Source: Pelomonas sp. Root1444 (GTDB lineage: Bacteria > Pseudomonadota > Gammaproteobacteria > Burkholderiales > Burkholderiaceae_C). From it: a DNA stretch of 64,000 nucleotides. Where the stretch lies: positions 813,306 to 877,305 of the forward strand of contig NZ_LMFP01000003.1 in the NCBI RefSeq assembly GCF_001426885.1, in the 5' to 3' direction. A program made the translations under genes and the position numbers. The notes beneath the pieces were generated by a model, which had not been told where the DNA came from, searched no databases, and worked only from the letters and a program-made list of their open reading frames with translations. Below are positions 25,030 through 34,756 of the stretch, piece by piece. Within the stretch, counting starts at the first letter, position 1. Every line of letters starts with the position of its first letter.

Positions 25030-26493
25030 ATGTTCCTCGGCATCGACCTCGGCACCTCCGAGCTGAAGCTGCTGCTGCTCGACGAGCAGCACCACATCGT
25101 CGCCACCACCGGCGTGGCGCTCACCGTGCAGCGCCCACAGCCGTTGTGGAGCGAGCAGAACCCGGCCGACTGGTGGGCCGCGCTCGACGCCGGCATGGCC
25201 CAGCTCAAGCAGGACCACGGCGCGGCGCTCGCCGCCGTGCGCGGCATCGGCCTGTCGGGCCAGATGCACGGCGCCGTGGCGCTGGACGCGGCCGAGCGCG
25301 TGCTGCGCCCGGCCATCCTGTGGAACGACGGCCGCAGCGGCCCGCAGTGCGCCGAGATGATGGCCGCCTGCCCCGAGCTGCCGGCCATCACCGGCAACCT
25401 GGCGATGCCGGGCTTCACGGCGCCCAAGCTGGCCTGGATGCGCCAGCACGAGCCCGAACTGTTCGCCAGGGTGGCCAAGGTGCTGCTGCCCAAGGACTGG
25501 CTGCGCCTGGGCCTGAGTGGCTCGTGCGTCAGCGAGATGAGCGACGCCGCCGGCACGCTCTGGCTCGATGTCGCGCGCCGCCGCTGGTCCCCCGAGGCGC
25601 TGGCGCTGACCGGCCTGAACGAAGGCCACATGCCGCGCCTGGTCGAAGGCAGTGAACCCAGCGCCGGCCTCAAGCACGAGCTGGCCCAACGCTGGGGCCT
25701 GAAGGCCGGCATCCCGATCGCGGGCGGTGGCGGCGACAACGCGGCCAGCGCCGTCGGCATGGGCGTCGTCAAACCGGGCCAGGGTTTCCTGTCGCTCGGC
25801 ACCTCGGGCGTCATCTTCCTGTGCAACGAGGCCTTCAGCCCCAACCCGGCGCGGGCCGTGCACGCCTTCTGCCATGCGCTGCCAAACACCTGGCACCAGA
25901 TGAGCGTCATGCTCAGCGCCGCGAGCGCGCTGCGCTGGGTCACGCAACTGCTGGGCGAGCCGAACGAAGCGACGCTGATCGACAAAGCGGCCGCGCTGAG
26001 CGACACGCAGCGCCGGCAGGCGCCTATCTTCCTGCCCTACCTCAGCGGCGAACGCACGCCGCACAACAACGCCCATGCGCAGGGCGTGTTCTTCGGCCTG
26101 ACGCATGAGCATGGCGCCGCCGCCATGGGCTACGCCGTGCTCGAAGGCGTCGGCTTCGGCCTGCTGGACGGCTGGCAGGCGCTGCAAGCCGGCGGCGGCA
26201 AGGCCGACGCGCTGTGGCTGGTCGGCGGCGGCGCGCGCAGCGCGTGGTGGGCGCGGCTGCTCGCCTCGCTGCTGGATGTGCGCCTCCTCAACGGCGTGGG
26301 CGCCGAGGCCGGGGGCGCCCTGGGCGCGGCGCGGCTCGCCTGGCTGGCCTGCGGCGGCACGGTGGACGACGTCTGCCGCACGCCCGACATCGCCCGCGTC
26401 GCTGAACCCGACACCGCTCTCGCCGCCGAGCTGCAGCCCCGCCACGCCCGCTTCCAACGCCTCTACACGGCGCTACGCAGCGAGTTCGCCTGA
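25030..26493 (+). CDS. xylB: Xylulokinase
   Basis: A 487-residue FGGY-family kinase: MFLGIDLGTSELKLLLLDEQ at the N-terminus (phosphate-1 motif), GLSGQMHGAV and AILWNDGR (sugar-binding region with conserved Asp), GGGGDNAASAVG (nucleotide site) and GGGARSAWWARLLASLLD near the C-terminus. It phosphorylates D-xylulose to xylulose 5-phosphate. The ATG at 25030 is chosen because it starts the FGGY motif directly; the longer frame upstream lies in the repeat. Last gene of the xylose operon. Confidence 0.95.
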   Translation: MFLGIDLGTSELKLLLLDEQHHIVATTGVALTVQRPQPLWSEQNPADWWAALDAGMAQLKQDHGAALAAVRGIGLSGQMHGAVALDAAERVLRPAILWNDGRSGPQCAEMMAACPELPAITGNLAMPGFTAPKLAWMRQHEPELFARVAKVLLPKDWLRLGLSGSCVSEMSDAAGTLWLDVARRRWSPEALALTGLNEGHMPRLVEGSEPSAGLKHELAQRWGLKAGIPIAGGGGDNAASAVGMGVVKPGQGFLSLGTSGVIFLCNEAFSPNPARAVHAFCHALPNTWHQMSVMLSAASALRWVTQLLGEPNEATLIDKAAALSDTQRRQAPIFLPYLSGERTPHNNAHAQGVFFGLTHEHGAAAMGYAVLEGVGFGLLDGWQALQAGGGKADALWLVGGGARSAWWARLLASLLDVRLLNGVGAEAGGALGAARLAWLACGGTVDDVCRTPDIARVAEPDTALAAELQPRHARFQRLYTALRSEFA

Positions 26494-26568
26494 AGCCTCC
26501 CCAACGTTGAGGACCCGCCGCGGTGCACCGGCGGCGAACAATCCGAGCCTGCTCACCGGGAGGCTCAC

Positions 26569-28695
26569 ATGGCGACACAGGACGACCGGCGGCTGCACCC
26601 CAAGCTGCGCGCGATCGGCAACCGCACCGACCGCGTCAACGCGACCGCGTCGGTGTTCTCCAGCCGCATGACCAGCCAGATGAAGCTGGACGCCGGCAGC
26701 CTGAGCACCGCCGCCGAAGCGCAGCTGGCTGCCTGCGAAGGCTTTGCCGGCGGCACGCTGGACGGCGGCCAGGTGCCCGTCACCCGGCGGCCCGAGCGGC
26801 GCCCCAAGATGGCCGAAGCCGGCGCTGCGGCGCAGGCCTATGTGAACGTCTTCATCGAGACCGTCAACGCCGACCCCGGCGAGGCCAGCCCGGCCGAGCA
26901 GGTCCAGGCCGGGTTGGAAGACCTCCTGCAACAGGCCGACTTGCCCGATGGCATCTCGCGCCGGGTCGTGCCACGGCGCAACTTCATCTCGGCCACCGTG
27001 CCGGTCGCGATGTTGGCCGAAGTCGCAGCGATGCCGGGCGTCAGCTTCGTGCATGCGGCCGAGTCGCTGTCGCTGTCACTGCCCATGGCCACCGGCGCCA
27101 GCGCCCGGCTCAAGCCCACGCCGCGTGCGGTCACGGTCGGCGGCAAGCGCCAGACTGGCGCGGGCGTGCTGATCGGCATCGTCGACGTCGGCGGCTTCGA
27201 CTTCGCGCACCCGGACTTCCTGGACCGCCACGGCGACACCCGCTTCGTCGCCATCTGGGACCAGGGCGGCGACTTCCGCGCGCCGCCGGCGGCCTATGGC
27301 TACGGCTCGGAGCTGACCGCCGCCCGGCTCGCCAACGCCGTCAAGGCGCAGCGCGGCGGCGGCGGCCTGCCGGCCGTCGAGCTGGAGCGCCAGTCGCAGC
27401 GCTCGGTCGGTTCGCACGGCACCCATGTCGCCAGCATCGCGGCGGGCGCCAGCGGCGTGTGCCCCGGCGCCCGCATCGCCGGCGTGCTGGTGTCGGTACC
27501 CGAACCGCAGGGGCCGCGCGAGCAGCGCCGCATGAACTTCAGCGATTCCTCCCGCATCGTCGACGCCATCGAGTACCTCTACAGCCTGGGCCGCGAATTG
27601 GGCCTGCCGGTGTCCATCAACATCAGCCTGGGCACCAACGGCGGCGCGCACGACGGCTCCAACGGCCCGTGCCGCTGGATCGACGCGTCGCTGAATACCC
27701 CCGGCCGCGCCATCTGCGTGGCGGCGGGCAACGCCGGCCAGGAGGGCGGCGTGACGCCGGACGACCTGGGCTGGGTGATGGGCCGCATCCACACCATGGG
27801 CCGGGTGCAGTCGCGCGGGCTGGACGTCGAGCTGGAATGGGCGGTCGTCGGCGACGGCATCGCCGACTTCTCCGAGAACGAGATGGAGATCTGGTACGGC
27901 CCGCAGGACCGGCTCTCGGTCGCGGTGCAGCCGCCCGGTTCATCGGACTGGTTCAAGGTCGGGCCACGCGAGTACATCGAGAACCGCCGCCTGGACAACG
28001 GCACGGTGCTGTCCATCTACAACGAGCTCTACCACCCGACCAACGGCGACAACTACATCGCCATCTACCTGTCGCCCAACCTCAACCCCGGCACCATGGC
28101 GCCGGTGGCGCCCGGCGTGTGGAAGGTGCGGCTGCATGGCGAGGAGATCCGCTCGGGCGAGTTCCACGCCTGGATAGAGCGCGACGACCCGATGGAGATC
28201 GGCCGCATGGATCAGCTGCGCGCCTTCCGCTTCCCATCCTTCTTCACGGCCGCCAGCAACGTCGACTCGCACTCCATCGGCTCGCTGGCCTGCGCCCACC
28301 GCGTGGTCGGCGTCGCCAACATCGACGCGTCGGCCGGCAAGGTCAACCGCAGCAGCAGCCAGGGCCCCACGCGCGACGGCCGCGGCAAGCCCGACATCGC
28401 CGCGCCCGGCACCGGCATCGTCGCGGCCAACGGCTTCGGCGGCGGCGACACCTGGGTCGCCATGACCGGCACGAGCATGGCCAGCCCCTACGTCTGCGGC
28501 GTCGTCGCATTGATGCTGGCCGCCAAGCCCAGCCTGAACGCAGCCCAGTGCGAGGGCATCCTGAAACGCACCGCCCGGCCGCTGCCCTCGCACGGCTACG
28601 AGTGGCGCAACGACGCCGGCTTCGGGGTCATCGACCCGGTCGCCGCCATCGAGGAGGCGCGGGTGTTCGACGAGCGCGCCGAACGGCGCGGGTGA
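26569..28695 (+). CDS. S8 (subtilisin-like) peptidase without signal peptide
   Basis: A 708-residue subtilase with a complete triad: D206 in IGIVDVGGFDFAHPDF, H283 in GSHGTHVASIAAG and S635 in GTSMASPYVCGVVALML. Residues about 90-165 look like an inhibitor-I9-type prodomain (YVNVFIETVN ... VSFVHAAES). Between His and Ser there is an insertion of roughly 170 residues with strand-rich sequence (395-560). No signal peptide or membrane helix is visible, so the protein is predicted to be cytoplasmic or exported by another route. It is followed after 14 bp by an MBL-fold hydrolase, an arrangement that suggests a two-gene functional unit. Substrate unknown. Confidence 0.88.
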   Translation: MATQDDRRLHPKLRAIGNRTDRVNATASVFSSRMTSQMKLDAGSLSTAAEAQLAACEGFAGGTLDGGQVPVTRRPERRPKMAEAGAAAQAYVNVFIETVNADPGEASPAEQVQAGLEDLLQQADLPDGISRRVVPRRNFISATVPVAMLAEVAAMPGVSFVHAAESLSLSLPMATGASARLKPTPRAVTVGGKRQTGAGVLIGIVDVGGFDFAHPDFLDRHGDTRFVAIWDQGGDFRAPPAAYGYGSELTAARLANAVKAQRGGGGLPAVELERQSQRSVGSHGTHVASIAAGASGVCPGARIAGVLVSVPEPQGPREQRRMNFSDSSRIVDAIEYLYSLGRELGLPVSINISLGTNGGAHDGSNGPCRWIDASLNTPGRAICVAAGNAGQEGGVTPDDLGWVMGRIHTMGRVQSRGLDVELEWAVVGDGIADFSENEMEIWYGPQDRLSVAVQPPGSSDWFKVGPREYIENRRLDNGTVLSIYNELYHPTNGDNYIAIYLSPNLNPGTMAPVAPGVWKVRLHGEEIRSGEFHAWIERDDPMEIGRMDQLRAFRFPSFFTAASNVDSHSIGSLACAHRVVGVANIDASAGKVNRSSSQGPTRDGRGKPDIAAPGTGIVAANGFGGGDTWVAMTGTSMASPYVCGVVALMLAAKPSLNAAQCEGILKRTARPLPSHGYEWRNDAGFGVIDPVAAIEEARVFDERAERRG

Positions 28696-28709
28696 GCGAA
28701 AGGCAAGCG

Positions 28710-30026
28710 ATGCAGATCCACATCTTCCAGTCCCAGGAGGGCGACTGCCTGATGGTCGAGGACGACGCCGGCCAGGCGCGGCTGCTGTCCGACGGCGGCA
28801 CGCCCGGCGCCATGCGCGACGGCATCGCGGCGGCACTGGCGGCATGGCAGGAAGCCGGCAAGGACATCGACCTGCTCTGCGTGTCGCACATCGACAGCGA
28901 CCACATCGGCGGCGTGGCGCTGCTGCTGGACCTGGCGGTGCAGTGGAAGGTGTTCGACTTCCACCAGCGCAACGGCGACCCCTCGGCCGAGCCCACGCTG
29001 CCGCGGCCGCCGGCCATCAAGACGATCTGGCACAACGCCTTCCGCGACCTCATCACCAGCAACGCCGGGCGCATCGAATCGCTGCTGGCGGCCAGCGCGC
29101 CGCTGCTGCAGGCCAGCCGCGACCCCGGCCTGGCCGACATCGGCCACGCGCAGGCGCAGATCGCCACGTCCATCAAGGAGGCGCTGACCGTCTCCCGCCT
29201 CATCAAGCCCGAGTTGCTGGGCATAGGCCTGAACACGCTGGCGGCCTCGCCGCAGCATGCCGGCAAGCTGCTGATGGCCCGGCCTGGCCAGGCGGCCGAG
29301 ACGCTGGGCGACCTGAAGGTGACCGTGCTGTGCCCCACCGCGGCGGAGCTGCGCAAGCTGCGCGAGGGCTGGAACAACTGGCTGCGCAGCGAGACCAACC
29401 GGCAGACGGCCCGGAAGATCCGCGACCTCTACGCCGGCCAGCTGGAGAACGGCACGACCAGCCTGGCCATCGATGCCTTCCAGCTGTTCGACTGGCAGGG
29501 CGTGCCGGACTACAAGCAGGTCACGGTGCCCAACGTGGCATCCACCGTGCTGCTCGTCGAGGAGGCCGGGCAGCGACTGCTGCTCACCGGCGACAGCCAC
29601 CCGGACATGATCATCGACGGCCTGGAGCGCGCCGGCCTGGTCCCCGACGGGCACATCCACCTGGAGGCGCTGAAGTTCCAGCACCACGGCTCGGACCACA
29701 ACCTCTCCGACGAGTTCCCGCGCATGGTGTCGGCCGACCACTACCTCTTCTGCGGCGACGGCTCGCACAGCAACCCGGAACTCTCGGTGCTGGAGGCCAT
29801 GTTCGCCGCCCGCCTCGGCCCTGCGCCCAAGCGGGCGCGCTCACCGCGCGCCGCCGGCCGGCCGTTCAAGTTCTGGTTCAGCACCTCGCCCGAGGTGCAG
29901 GCGGCCGGGCAGAACCGCGACCACATGCTGAAAGTGGTGCGCTGGGCGCAGGCCAAGCTGCAGCAGCACCCGGGTCACTTCGACTTCCACTTCGGCGTGG
30001 AGCCGTTCACGACGCTGGTGCTGTGA
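28710..30026 (+). CDS. ComEC-like MBL-fold metallohydrolase
   Basis: A 438-residue soluble metallo-beta-lactamase-fold protein. Metal motifs: SHIDSDHIGG (HxDxDH at 60-65), TGDSHPD, and KFQHHGSDHN, the last typical of the MBL domain of ComEC/Rec2 competence proteins. An alpha-helical insert of about 130 residues (from about 115 to 245) separates the first two motifs. There are no membrane helices. The ATG at 28710 has AAAGG about eight bases upstream and lies 14 bp after the S8 peptidase stop. A nuclease or phosphodiesterase activity is plausible from the motifs; the true substrate is unknown. Confidence 0.85.
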   Translation: MQIHIFQSQEGDCLMVEDDAGQARLLSDGGTPGAMRDGIAAALAAWQEAGKDIDLLCVSHIDSDHIGGVALLLDLAVQWKVFDFHQRNGDPSAEPTLPRPPAIKTIWHNAFRDLITSNAGRIESLLAASAPLLQASRDPGLADIGHAQAQIATSIKEALTVSRLIKPELLGIGLNTLAASPQHAGKLLMARPGQAAETLGDLKVTVLCPTAAELRKLREGWNNWLRSETNRQTARKIRDLYAGQLENGTTSLAIDAFQLFDWQGVPDYKQVTVPNVASTVLLVEEAGQRLLLTGDSHPDMIIDGLERAGLVPDGHIHLEALKFQHHGSDHNLSDEFPRMVSADHYLFCGDGSHSNPELSVLEAMFAARLGPAPKRARSPRAAGRPFKFWFSTSPEVQAAGQNRDHMLKVVRWAQAKLQQHPGHFDFHFGVEPFTTLVL

Positions 30027-30042
30027 GCGGTTGAACCGGCGC

Positions 30043-30366
30043 TCAGTGGTGCGTGCGCGCCTTTGCCGCGGCGTTGCGCTTGCGTGTCTCGGCGCCCTTC
30101 CTGGCCGAGGCCGAGCGCTCCGCCGCCGTGCGGCTGGCCGCGGCCTTGCCGCCCAGGCGGCCGCCCTTGCGCGAGGGCTCGTGGTTCTCCGGCTGCCCAC
30201 GGCCCGAGCCCGACTTCTTGCCGCCGCCGGTCTCCTTGTTGACCGTCGCCCAGGCACGGGCCTCGGCCTCATCCTCGGGCACGCCGCGTTCTTCATAGCC
30301 GGCCTCGATGTGCGCGGCCTGGCGCTTTTGCTTGTCGGTGTACGACGACTTGTCACCTCGGGGCAT
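30043..30366 (-). CDS. Small basic KGG-type protein (plasmid-stabilization annotation)
   Basis: A 107-residue, very basic protein. The N-terminal half (MPRGDKSSYTDKQKRQAAHI, then EERGVPEDEAEARAWATVNK) and the Gly/Lys/Ser-rich half (GGGKKSGSGRG, KGGRLGGKAAA) match a family often labelled plasmid stabilization protein in Pseudomonas and Burkholderiales, a label with little experimental basis. Nucleic-acid binding is likely from composition. A CAGGAGAG ribosome site precedes the ATG. Convergent with the MBL gene. Confidence 0.75.
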   Translation of the reverse strand: MPRGDKSSYTDKQKRQAAHIEAGYEERGVPEDEAEARAWATVNKETGGGKKSGSGRGQPENHEPSRKGGRLGGKAAASRTAAERSASARKGAETRKRNAAAKARTHH

Positions 30367-30443
30367 GGCGCTCTCCTGGAATGGGAAAACCCATACCTTG
30401 CGACCTTCGGGCGGGCCCGTTTGTAGGACTTCGCCGTGCTTAC

Positions 30444-31943
30444 TCAGTCCAGCCGAACGGCCGTGTCGAAACGCCAGGTGCGGCGAATCTCGACGACATC
30501 GAAGTCGCGCAGCAGCGCCGGCGAAAAGGCCGGGTAGTTCTCCTGGCTGTGCACGATGCGGCGCACCGCGTCGTCGATGGCCGGCACGCCGCTGGAGCGC
30601 ACGAAGGTGACCAACTCCACCGAGCCGTCGCTGCGCACCGCCACCGTGACGATGGGGTGGGCGTGCGGCTGCTTGGCCGCTTCTCGCACCATCTCGAAGG
30701 TCAGGTTGAGCTGGATCTTGCGCGCCCAGGTCTCGCCGTAGGCCGCCAGCTCTGCATTCGCATCCGTGCGGCCGAACAACCGGCCGCGCCGCGCGGGCGC
30801 CCAGTCGGGGCGTTGGCGTTCGGCTTCACGTTGGGCGTCGCGTTGGGCCGCCTCCGCGTCGAGCTGGCGGCCGATGGCACGCTTGCGGGCTTCGCGCTGC
30901 TCCTCCTCGGCCTTCGCTTGCGCCTGAGCCGCGGCCAGCCGGGCCGCGTCGATGCGGCCAGCCTCGAGCCGCGCTGACGCCGAGCGCGCCGCCTCCTGCC
31001 GCGCTGCCTCCTCGCGCGCCGCATCAAGCCGCGCCGCCTCGGCACGCGCGGCTTCCTGGCGGGCGGCGGCCTCCACACGCGCCGCCTCGGCGCTTGCGGC
31101 CCGCTGGCGCGCGGCCTCCTGCCGGATCGCATCCTGGCGCACGGCCTCCTGGCGGGCTGCCTCCATCTGCTGGGCGCGCTGCTGCGCCTGCTGCCGGGCG
31201 ATGTCGAGCTGGGCCAGCTCGGTGATGCGCTCCCGATCGGTGGTCACGCGCAGCGCGTCGGTGGCACCGCGCAGCCGCTGCGTGGAAGGGCTGGATGCGG
31301 CACCGAAGGCCGCCACGACGGCGGCCGGCTTGGCGGCGTCGAGCTGCGCCAGTTCAGCGCTGCGTTCCCTGTCGGCCGCCAGCCGCAGTGCCTCGGTCGG
31401 CCGGCGCAGCGGCTCCACGGCGGGGCTGGACGCGCTGGACAAAGCGCCGACGACGGCGGCCGGCTTGACGTCCAGTTGCGCCAGTTCGGCGGCGCGCTGC
31501 TGCGCCTCGCGGTCGCTGGTCGGGCGCAGGCTGTCGGCGGCGCGACGCAGCGTTTCGACCGCCGGTGCCGACGCAGCGCCGAGGGATGCAACGACAGCGC
31601 TCGGCACCGCCGACGCCGCCGGCACGGCCCAGTCCGCCGGGCGCTCCACGGCCAGCAGCGCCGGGCCGCTCACGGGCGGGGGCAACTCGGTCGGCGCACT
31701 GCGCCTGGCCTCGGCGACGGCATGCGTTTCGGGTGGCGCGGGTGCAGCCTCGGGCGCCGGCAGCTGGGCGGCAGCGGGCGCCGCAGGCTCCAGCACGACG
31801 CGCAGATCGGGCTGCGCCAGCCCCGCCAGCACGGCGCTGCCGCCGCCGAAGGTCAGGCTCAGCAGCAGCGCATGAGCCAGCAGCGACGCCGCCAGCGCCG
31901 GCGGCAATCGTCGGCGGCCCCGCCTCGGCGCGGCGTCGGTCAT
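30444..31943 (-). CDS. Energy transducer TonB with repeated linker
   Basis: A 499-residue TonB-family protein: an N-terminal cytoplasmic basic patch, one transmembrane helix (LPPALAASLLAHALLLSLTF), a very long periplasmic linker and a C-terminal TonB domain (PIVTVAVRSDGSVE, VRSSGVPAIDDAVRRIV, YPAFSPALL, IRRTWRF). The linker has three imperfect repeats of about 40 residues, each with a (S/T)PxxxxLR core and ending in AELAQLD or TELAQLD, then a long Ala/Glu/Arg/Gln helical region of EAARQEAAR type. It would transmit proton-motive force to outer-membrane receptors. ATG 31943 is preferred to GTG 31949. Confidence 0.88.
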   Translation of the reverse strand: MTDAAPRRGRRRLPPALAASLLAHALLLSLTFGGGSAVLAGLAQPDLRVVLEPAAPAAAQLPAPEAAPAPPETHAVAEARRSAPTELPPPVSGPALLAVERPADWAVPAASAVPSAVVASLGAASAPAVETLRRAADSLRPTSDREAQQRAAELAQLDVKPAAVVGALSSASSPAVEPLRRPTEALRLAADRERSAELAQLDAAKPAAVVAAFGAASSPSTQRLRGATDALRVTTDRERITELAQLDIARQQAQQRAQQMEAARQEAVRQDAIRQEAARQRAASAEAARVEAAARQEAARAEAARLDAAREEAARQEAARSASARLEAGRIDAARLAAAQAQAKAEEEQREARKRAIGRQLDAEAAQRDAQREAERQRPDWAPARRGRLFGRTDANAELAAYGETWARKIQLNLTFEMVREAAKQPHAHPIVTVAVRSDGSVELVTFVRSSGVPAIDDAVRRIVHSQENYPAFSPALLRDFDVVEIRRTWRFDTAVRLD

Positions 31944-32056
31944 GCGCACGCCGCCGCCTTCCTCTGTCCTGCGTCAATGTCCCTGCATGTCATCAGGGCG
32001 ATTGTCAGTGCCCGGCCCGGGCGGGCGAAGCGCGGCCGCCCCCTCAATGCCGGGTC

Positions 32057-34651
32057 TCAGTGGTCGTGCCCGGGCCAGCAGGACTGGTGAGCCGCGTCGT
32101 CATCGGCCTGGTGGCCGAGTACGCGCAGCAGCGCCGCCGCCGGGTTGGCCGGCGGCGCGAAGCGCGGGTCCAGGGCCTTGGCGATGGTGTCGGCCAGGCC
32201 CTGCAGATGGGCCCGTCGCGTGCGGTCGCCACGCGCGGCGCCGGCACTGATCACGCCCTTGAGCTCGACCAGTTCCGCCCTCACGCCGGCCTGGCCGTCG
32301 TCCAGGCCCAGCGGGTTGCCGGTGCCGAGGCGGGCGGTCAGGGTGTCGACATGGTGGCGCTGCAGGCTGCGCCGCGCTGCCGGGATGGCCGCGCCGCTGG
32401 CCAGCTCGGTGAACACGGCGCGGCGCAGGTCGGCCAGCAGGTCCTCCAGCCGGTAGGCCCGGGCGCCCAGGTCGGCCTCCTGTGCGATCAGGCGCTGCGT
32501 GCGCGAGGGTGCCAGCAGCTGACGCAGCAGGGTGCGCTGGTTCATGCCGAGCCACAGCGAAGCCTCGGAGGCACTCAGGCGCTGGAGGATGGCCGCGTCC
32601 TGCATCCATTGCGGCGTGGCCAGCGCCTGTTCGGCCAGGAACTTCATCGCCCGCACCTGGCGGTCACGCGACACCGGCTCGGCGATGGCGCCCGGCTGGT
32701 CGTTGTGCTTGTTCTGCACGTCATAACCGCCGATGAGCGCCACGACATGCGACATCTCGCGGGACCACTGCTGCCACGTCCCGCGGTACAGCCGCTCCAG
32801 CAGTTGGTCGTCCTTGCCGTCCTGCGGCACGACAGCGGGCAGCATCTTCACGACGCGCTGCAGGTTCAGCAGGCCCAGGCCGGTGCCCACCACCGCGTCG
32901 GCATCGCCCACCGCCTCGACGTTCTCGCCAAAGTCGCCGCCCTCGGCCTTGGGCGCGCTGAAGCGCAGCCAAGGTGTGGCCTGCTGCTCACGCGCCCACA
33001 GGTTGAGCTGCTGGCGCTCATCCTCGGGCGTCCTGGCGCTGGGGATGGGCGTATAGCCCCAGCGGGCGGCGAAGACGTCGTACGGCCCGATCTTGGGAAC
33101 AAGAAGCGCCGGGTCGACCTGGTCCTGCGGCTGCACGACGTAGTTGAAGCGGCTGTAGTCCATCAGCGACGGCGTGTGCCCCATGGTCTTGAGCCACTCC
33201 GGGTCGCGCAGCTTCGCCACGGGGTACAGGGAGCTGGCCTTCATGTTGTGCGGGAAGCCCAGCGAGTGCCCCACCTCGTGCGTGACGACGAAGGCCACAA
33301 GGTCGCCCATCAGGTCGTCGGGCAGCGGCAGCTTGCGGGCGCGCGGGTCCAGCGGCCCGGCCTGCGTGACGTACCAGTCCTGCTGCAGCTGCATGATGTT
33401 GTGGAACATCACGATGTTGGCGTTCAGGATCTCGCCGCTGCGCGGGTCGGACAGGTGGGGCCCATAGGCATTGGGGATGGGCGACGGCACCCAGCGGATG
33501 ACGCTGTAGCGCACGTCCTCGGGGTCGAACTCGGGGTCCTCCTCGGGCGTCGGATAGGGCCGGGCCTGCACGGCGTTCTTGAAGCCGGCGGCCTCGAAGG
33601 CGGGGTTCCATGCCTCGATGGCCTTCTTCACATGGGGCACCAGCGCGGTGGGGGTGGCCTTGTCGATGTACCAGACGATGGGCTTGACCGGCTCGCTGAT
33701 GGCCGCGCCTGGGTCCTTCTTCTCCAGCCGCCAGCGCGTGATGAGGCGCTCGCGGCGGGCTTCCTGCAGGCCGTCGCCGAAGTCCATGCGGCTGACGCTG
33801 AAGAAGCCCACACGGTCGTCAAACAGGCGCGGCATCATGGGCTGCGCAGGCAGCTGCACGATGTTGTAGGCGAGGTTGAGCGACACGCTGCGCGAGGGCT
33901 GCATCGGCGGCACGATGGTCACGCCCGGCACTGCGGGCATGGGCGCAGGCTGCGGTGCGATGGTGTAGGTCTGCACGGCATCCACCCGCACGCTGCCTGG
34001 GAAGGCCTTCGTCTTGTCGACATAGCTGCGGCTGCTGTCCATCGAGCCGCGCACCATGGCTCGGGCGCTGAAGTCGCCCACCTCCGAAGCGAACAGCCGC
34101 GTGACCTCGATGACCGGCGCACCGCCTTTGCCGTAAGCCTCCACGGGGAAGACAGCCAGGATGGCATCGCGCTGGGACTGCCGGACGGCATCGGCCAGCA
34201 CGTTGTCGGGCGCGGTCACGGCGCTGTGGGACACCAGTTGCAGCAGCACGCGGTTCTGGTTAAGCACGAAGCGCAGCACGTCCTGGTTGATCGTGCGCCC
34301 CAGGTGGTCCTGGCCGGCCGGCACGGCCGTGGCATTGGCCACCATCAGCAGCGGCTGCTCCAGCAGCGTCTTGGGAATCTCGAAGTACAGCTTGTTCTTC
34401 AGGCGGTGGACCGCGAACAGGCCCCGCTGCGTCTTGGCCTCGGCGGTGATGACCTTGTCGAAGGGCTTGGGCTCGCCGGGGTCCGGCAGAGCTGCGGCGG
34501 GCCGGGTTGCGCCCGTGGCGGCGGACGCCGCCGAGGCCGGCGGGGAAGGCGGGGAAGGCGGCGCGGGTGGATCCTGCGCGAATGACTGGCCGGCGGCCAG
34601 GGCGAGGGTCAGCAGCGCGAGCCGGGCACGGCCGGAGGTCTTGTTTTTCAT
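32057..34651 (-). CDS. Exported zinc-dependent metalloprotease (metzincin-like, DUF5117/DUF4953 type)
   Basis: An 864-residue protein with a signal peptide ending near LAAGQSFAQD and a Pro/Ser/Ala-rich spacer. The catalytic motif THEVGHSLGFPHN (HExxHxxGxxH) lies near residue 465, and a candidate Met-turn SLMDYSRFNY follows about 45 residues later. Segments FDKVITAEAKTQRGLFAVHR and PIVWYIDKATP fit the large bacterial family of zinc-dependent metalloproteases with DUF5117/DUF5118 regions. It probably acts in the periplasm or outside the cell on proteins. ATG 34651 has AGGG six bases upstream and is preferred to the ATG at 34657. The C-terminus is His-rich (GHDH). Confidence 0.87.
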   Translation of the reverse strand: MKNKTSGRARLALLTLALAAGQSFAQDPPAPPSPPSPPASAASAATGATRPAAALPDPGEPKPFDKVITAEAKTQRGLFAVHRLKNKLYFEIPKTLLEQPLLMVANATAVPAGQDHLGRTINQDVLRFVLNQNRVLLQLVSHSAVTAPDNVLADAVRQSQRDAILAVFPVEAYGKGGAPVIEVTRLFASEVGDFSARAMVRGSMDSSRSYVDKTKAFPGSVRVDAVQTYTIAPQPAPMPAVPGVTIVPPMQPSRSVSLNLAYNIVQLPAQPMMPRLFDDRVGFFSVSRMDFGDGLQEARRERLITRWRLEKKDPGAAISEPVKPIVWYIDKATPTALVPHVKKAIEAWNPAFEAAGFKNAVQARPYPTPEEDPEFDPEDVRYSVIRWVPSPIPNAYGPHLSDPRSGEILNANIVMFHNIMQLQQDWYVTQAGPLDPRARKLPLPDDLMGDLVAFVVTHEVGHSLGFPHNMKASSLYPVAKLRDPEWLKTMGHTPSLMDYSRFNYVVQPQDQVDPALLVPKIGPYDVFAARWGYTPIPSARTPEDERQQLNLWAREQQATPWLRFSAPKAEGGDFGENVEAVGDADAVVGTGLGLLNLQRVVKMLPAVVPQDGKDDQLLERLYRGTWQQWSREMSHVVALIGGYDVQNKHNDQPGAIAEPVSRDRQVRAMKFLAEQALATPQWMQDAAILQRLSASEASLWLGMNQRTLLRQLLAPSRTQRLIAQEADLGARAYRLEDLLADLRRAVFTELASGAAIPAARRSLQRHHVDTLTARLGTGNPLGLDDGQAGVRAELVELKGVISAGAARGDRTRRAHLQGLADTIAKALDPRFAPPANPAAALLRVLGHQADDDAAHQSCWPGHDH

Positions 34652-34756
34652 TCGCATCCCTGGGTTGTACGCACCGCAGGGTACGCGGCTGCGATGTTAG
34701 GCACGCCTGTTACCGGCAACGCTCACCGGCGTGAGATTTTCGCGGGCTCGGCAACT

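Noticed and set aside
26523-30026. One 1167-codon plus-strand frame that appears to fuse a protein with the MBL hydrolase
   Set aside because: The first 2.2 kb of this frame is Arg/Ala-rich shadow of the S8 peptidase in another frame. The MBL protein has its own ATG and ribosome site at 28710, so there is no fusion.
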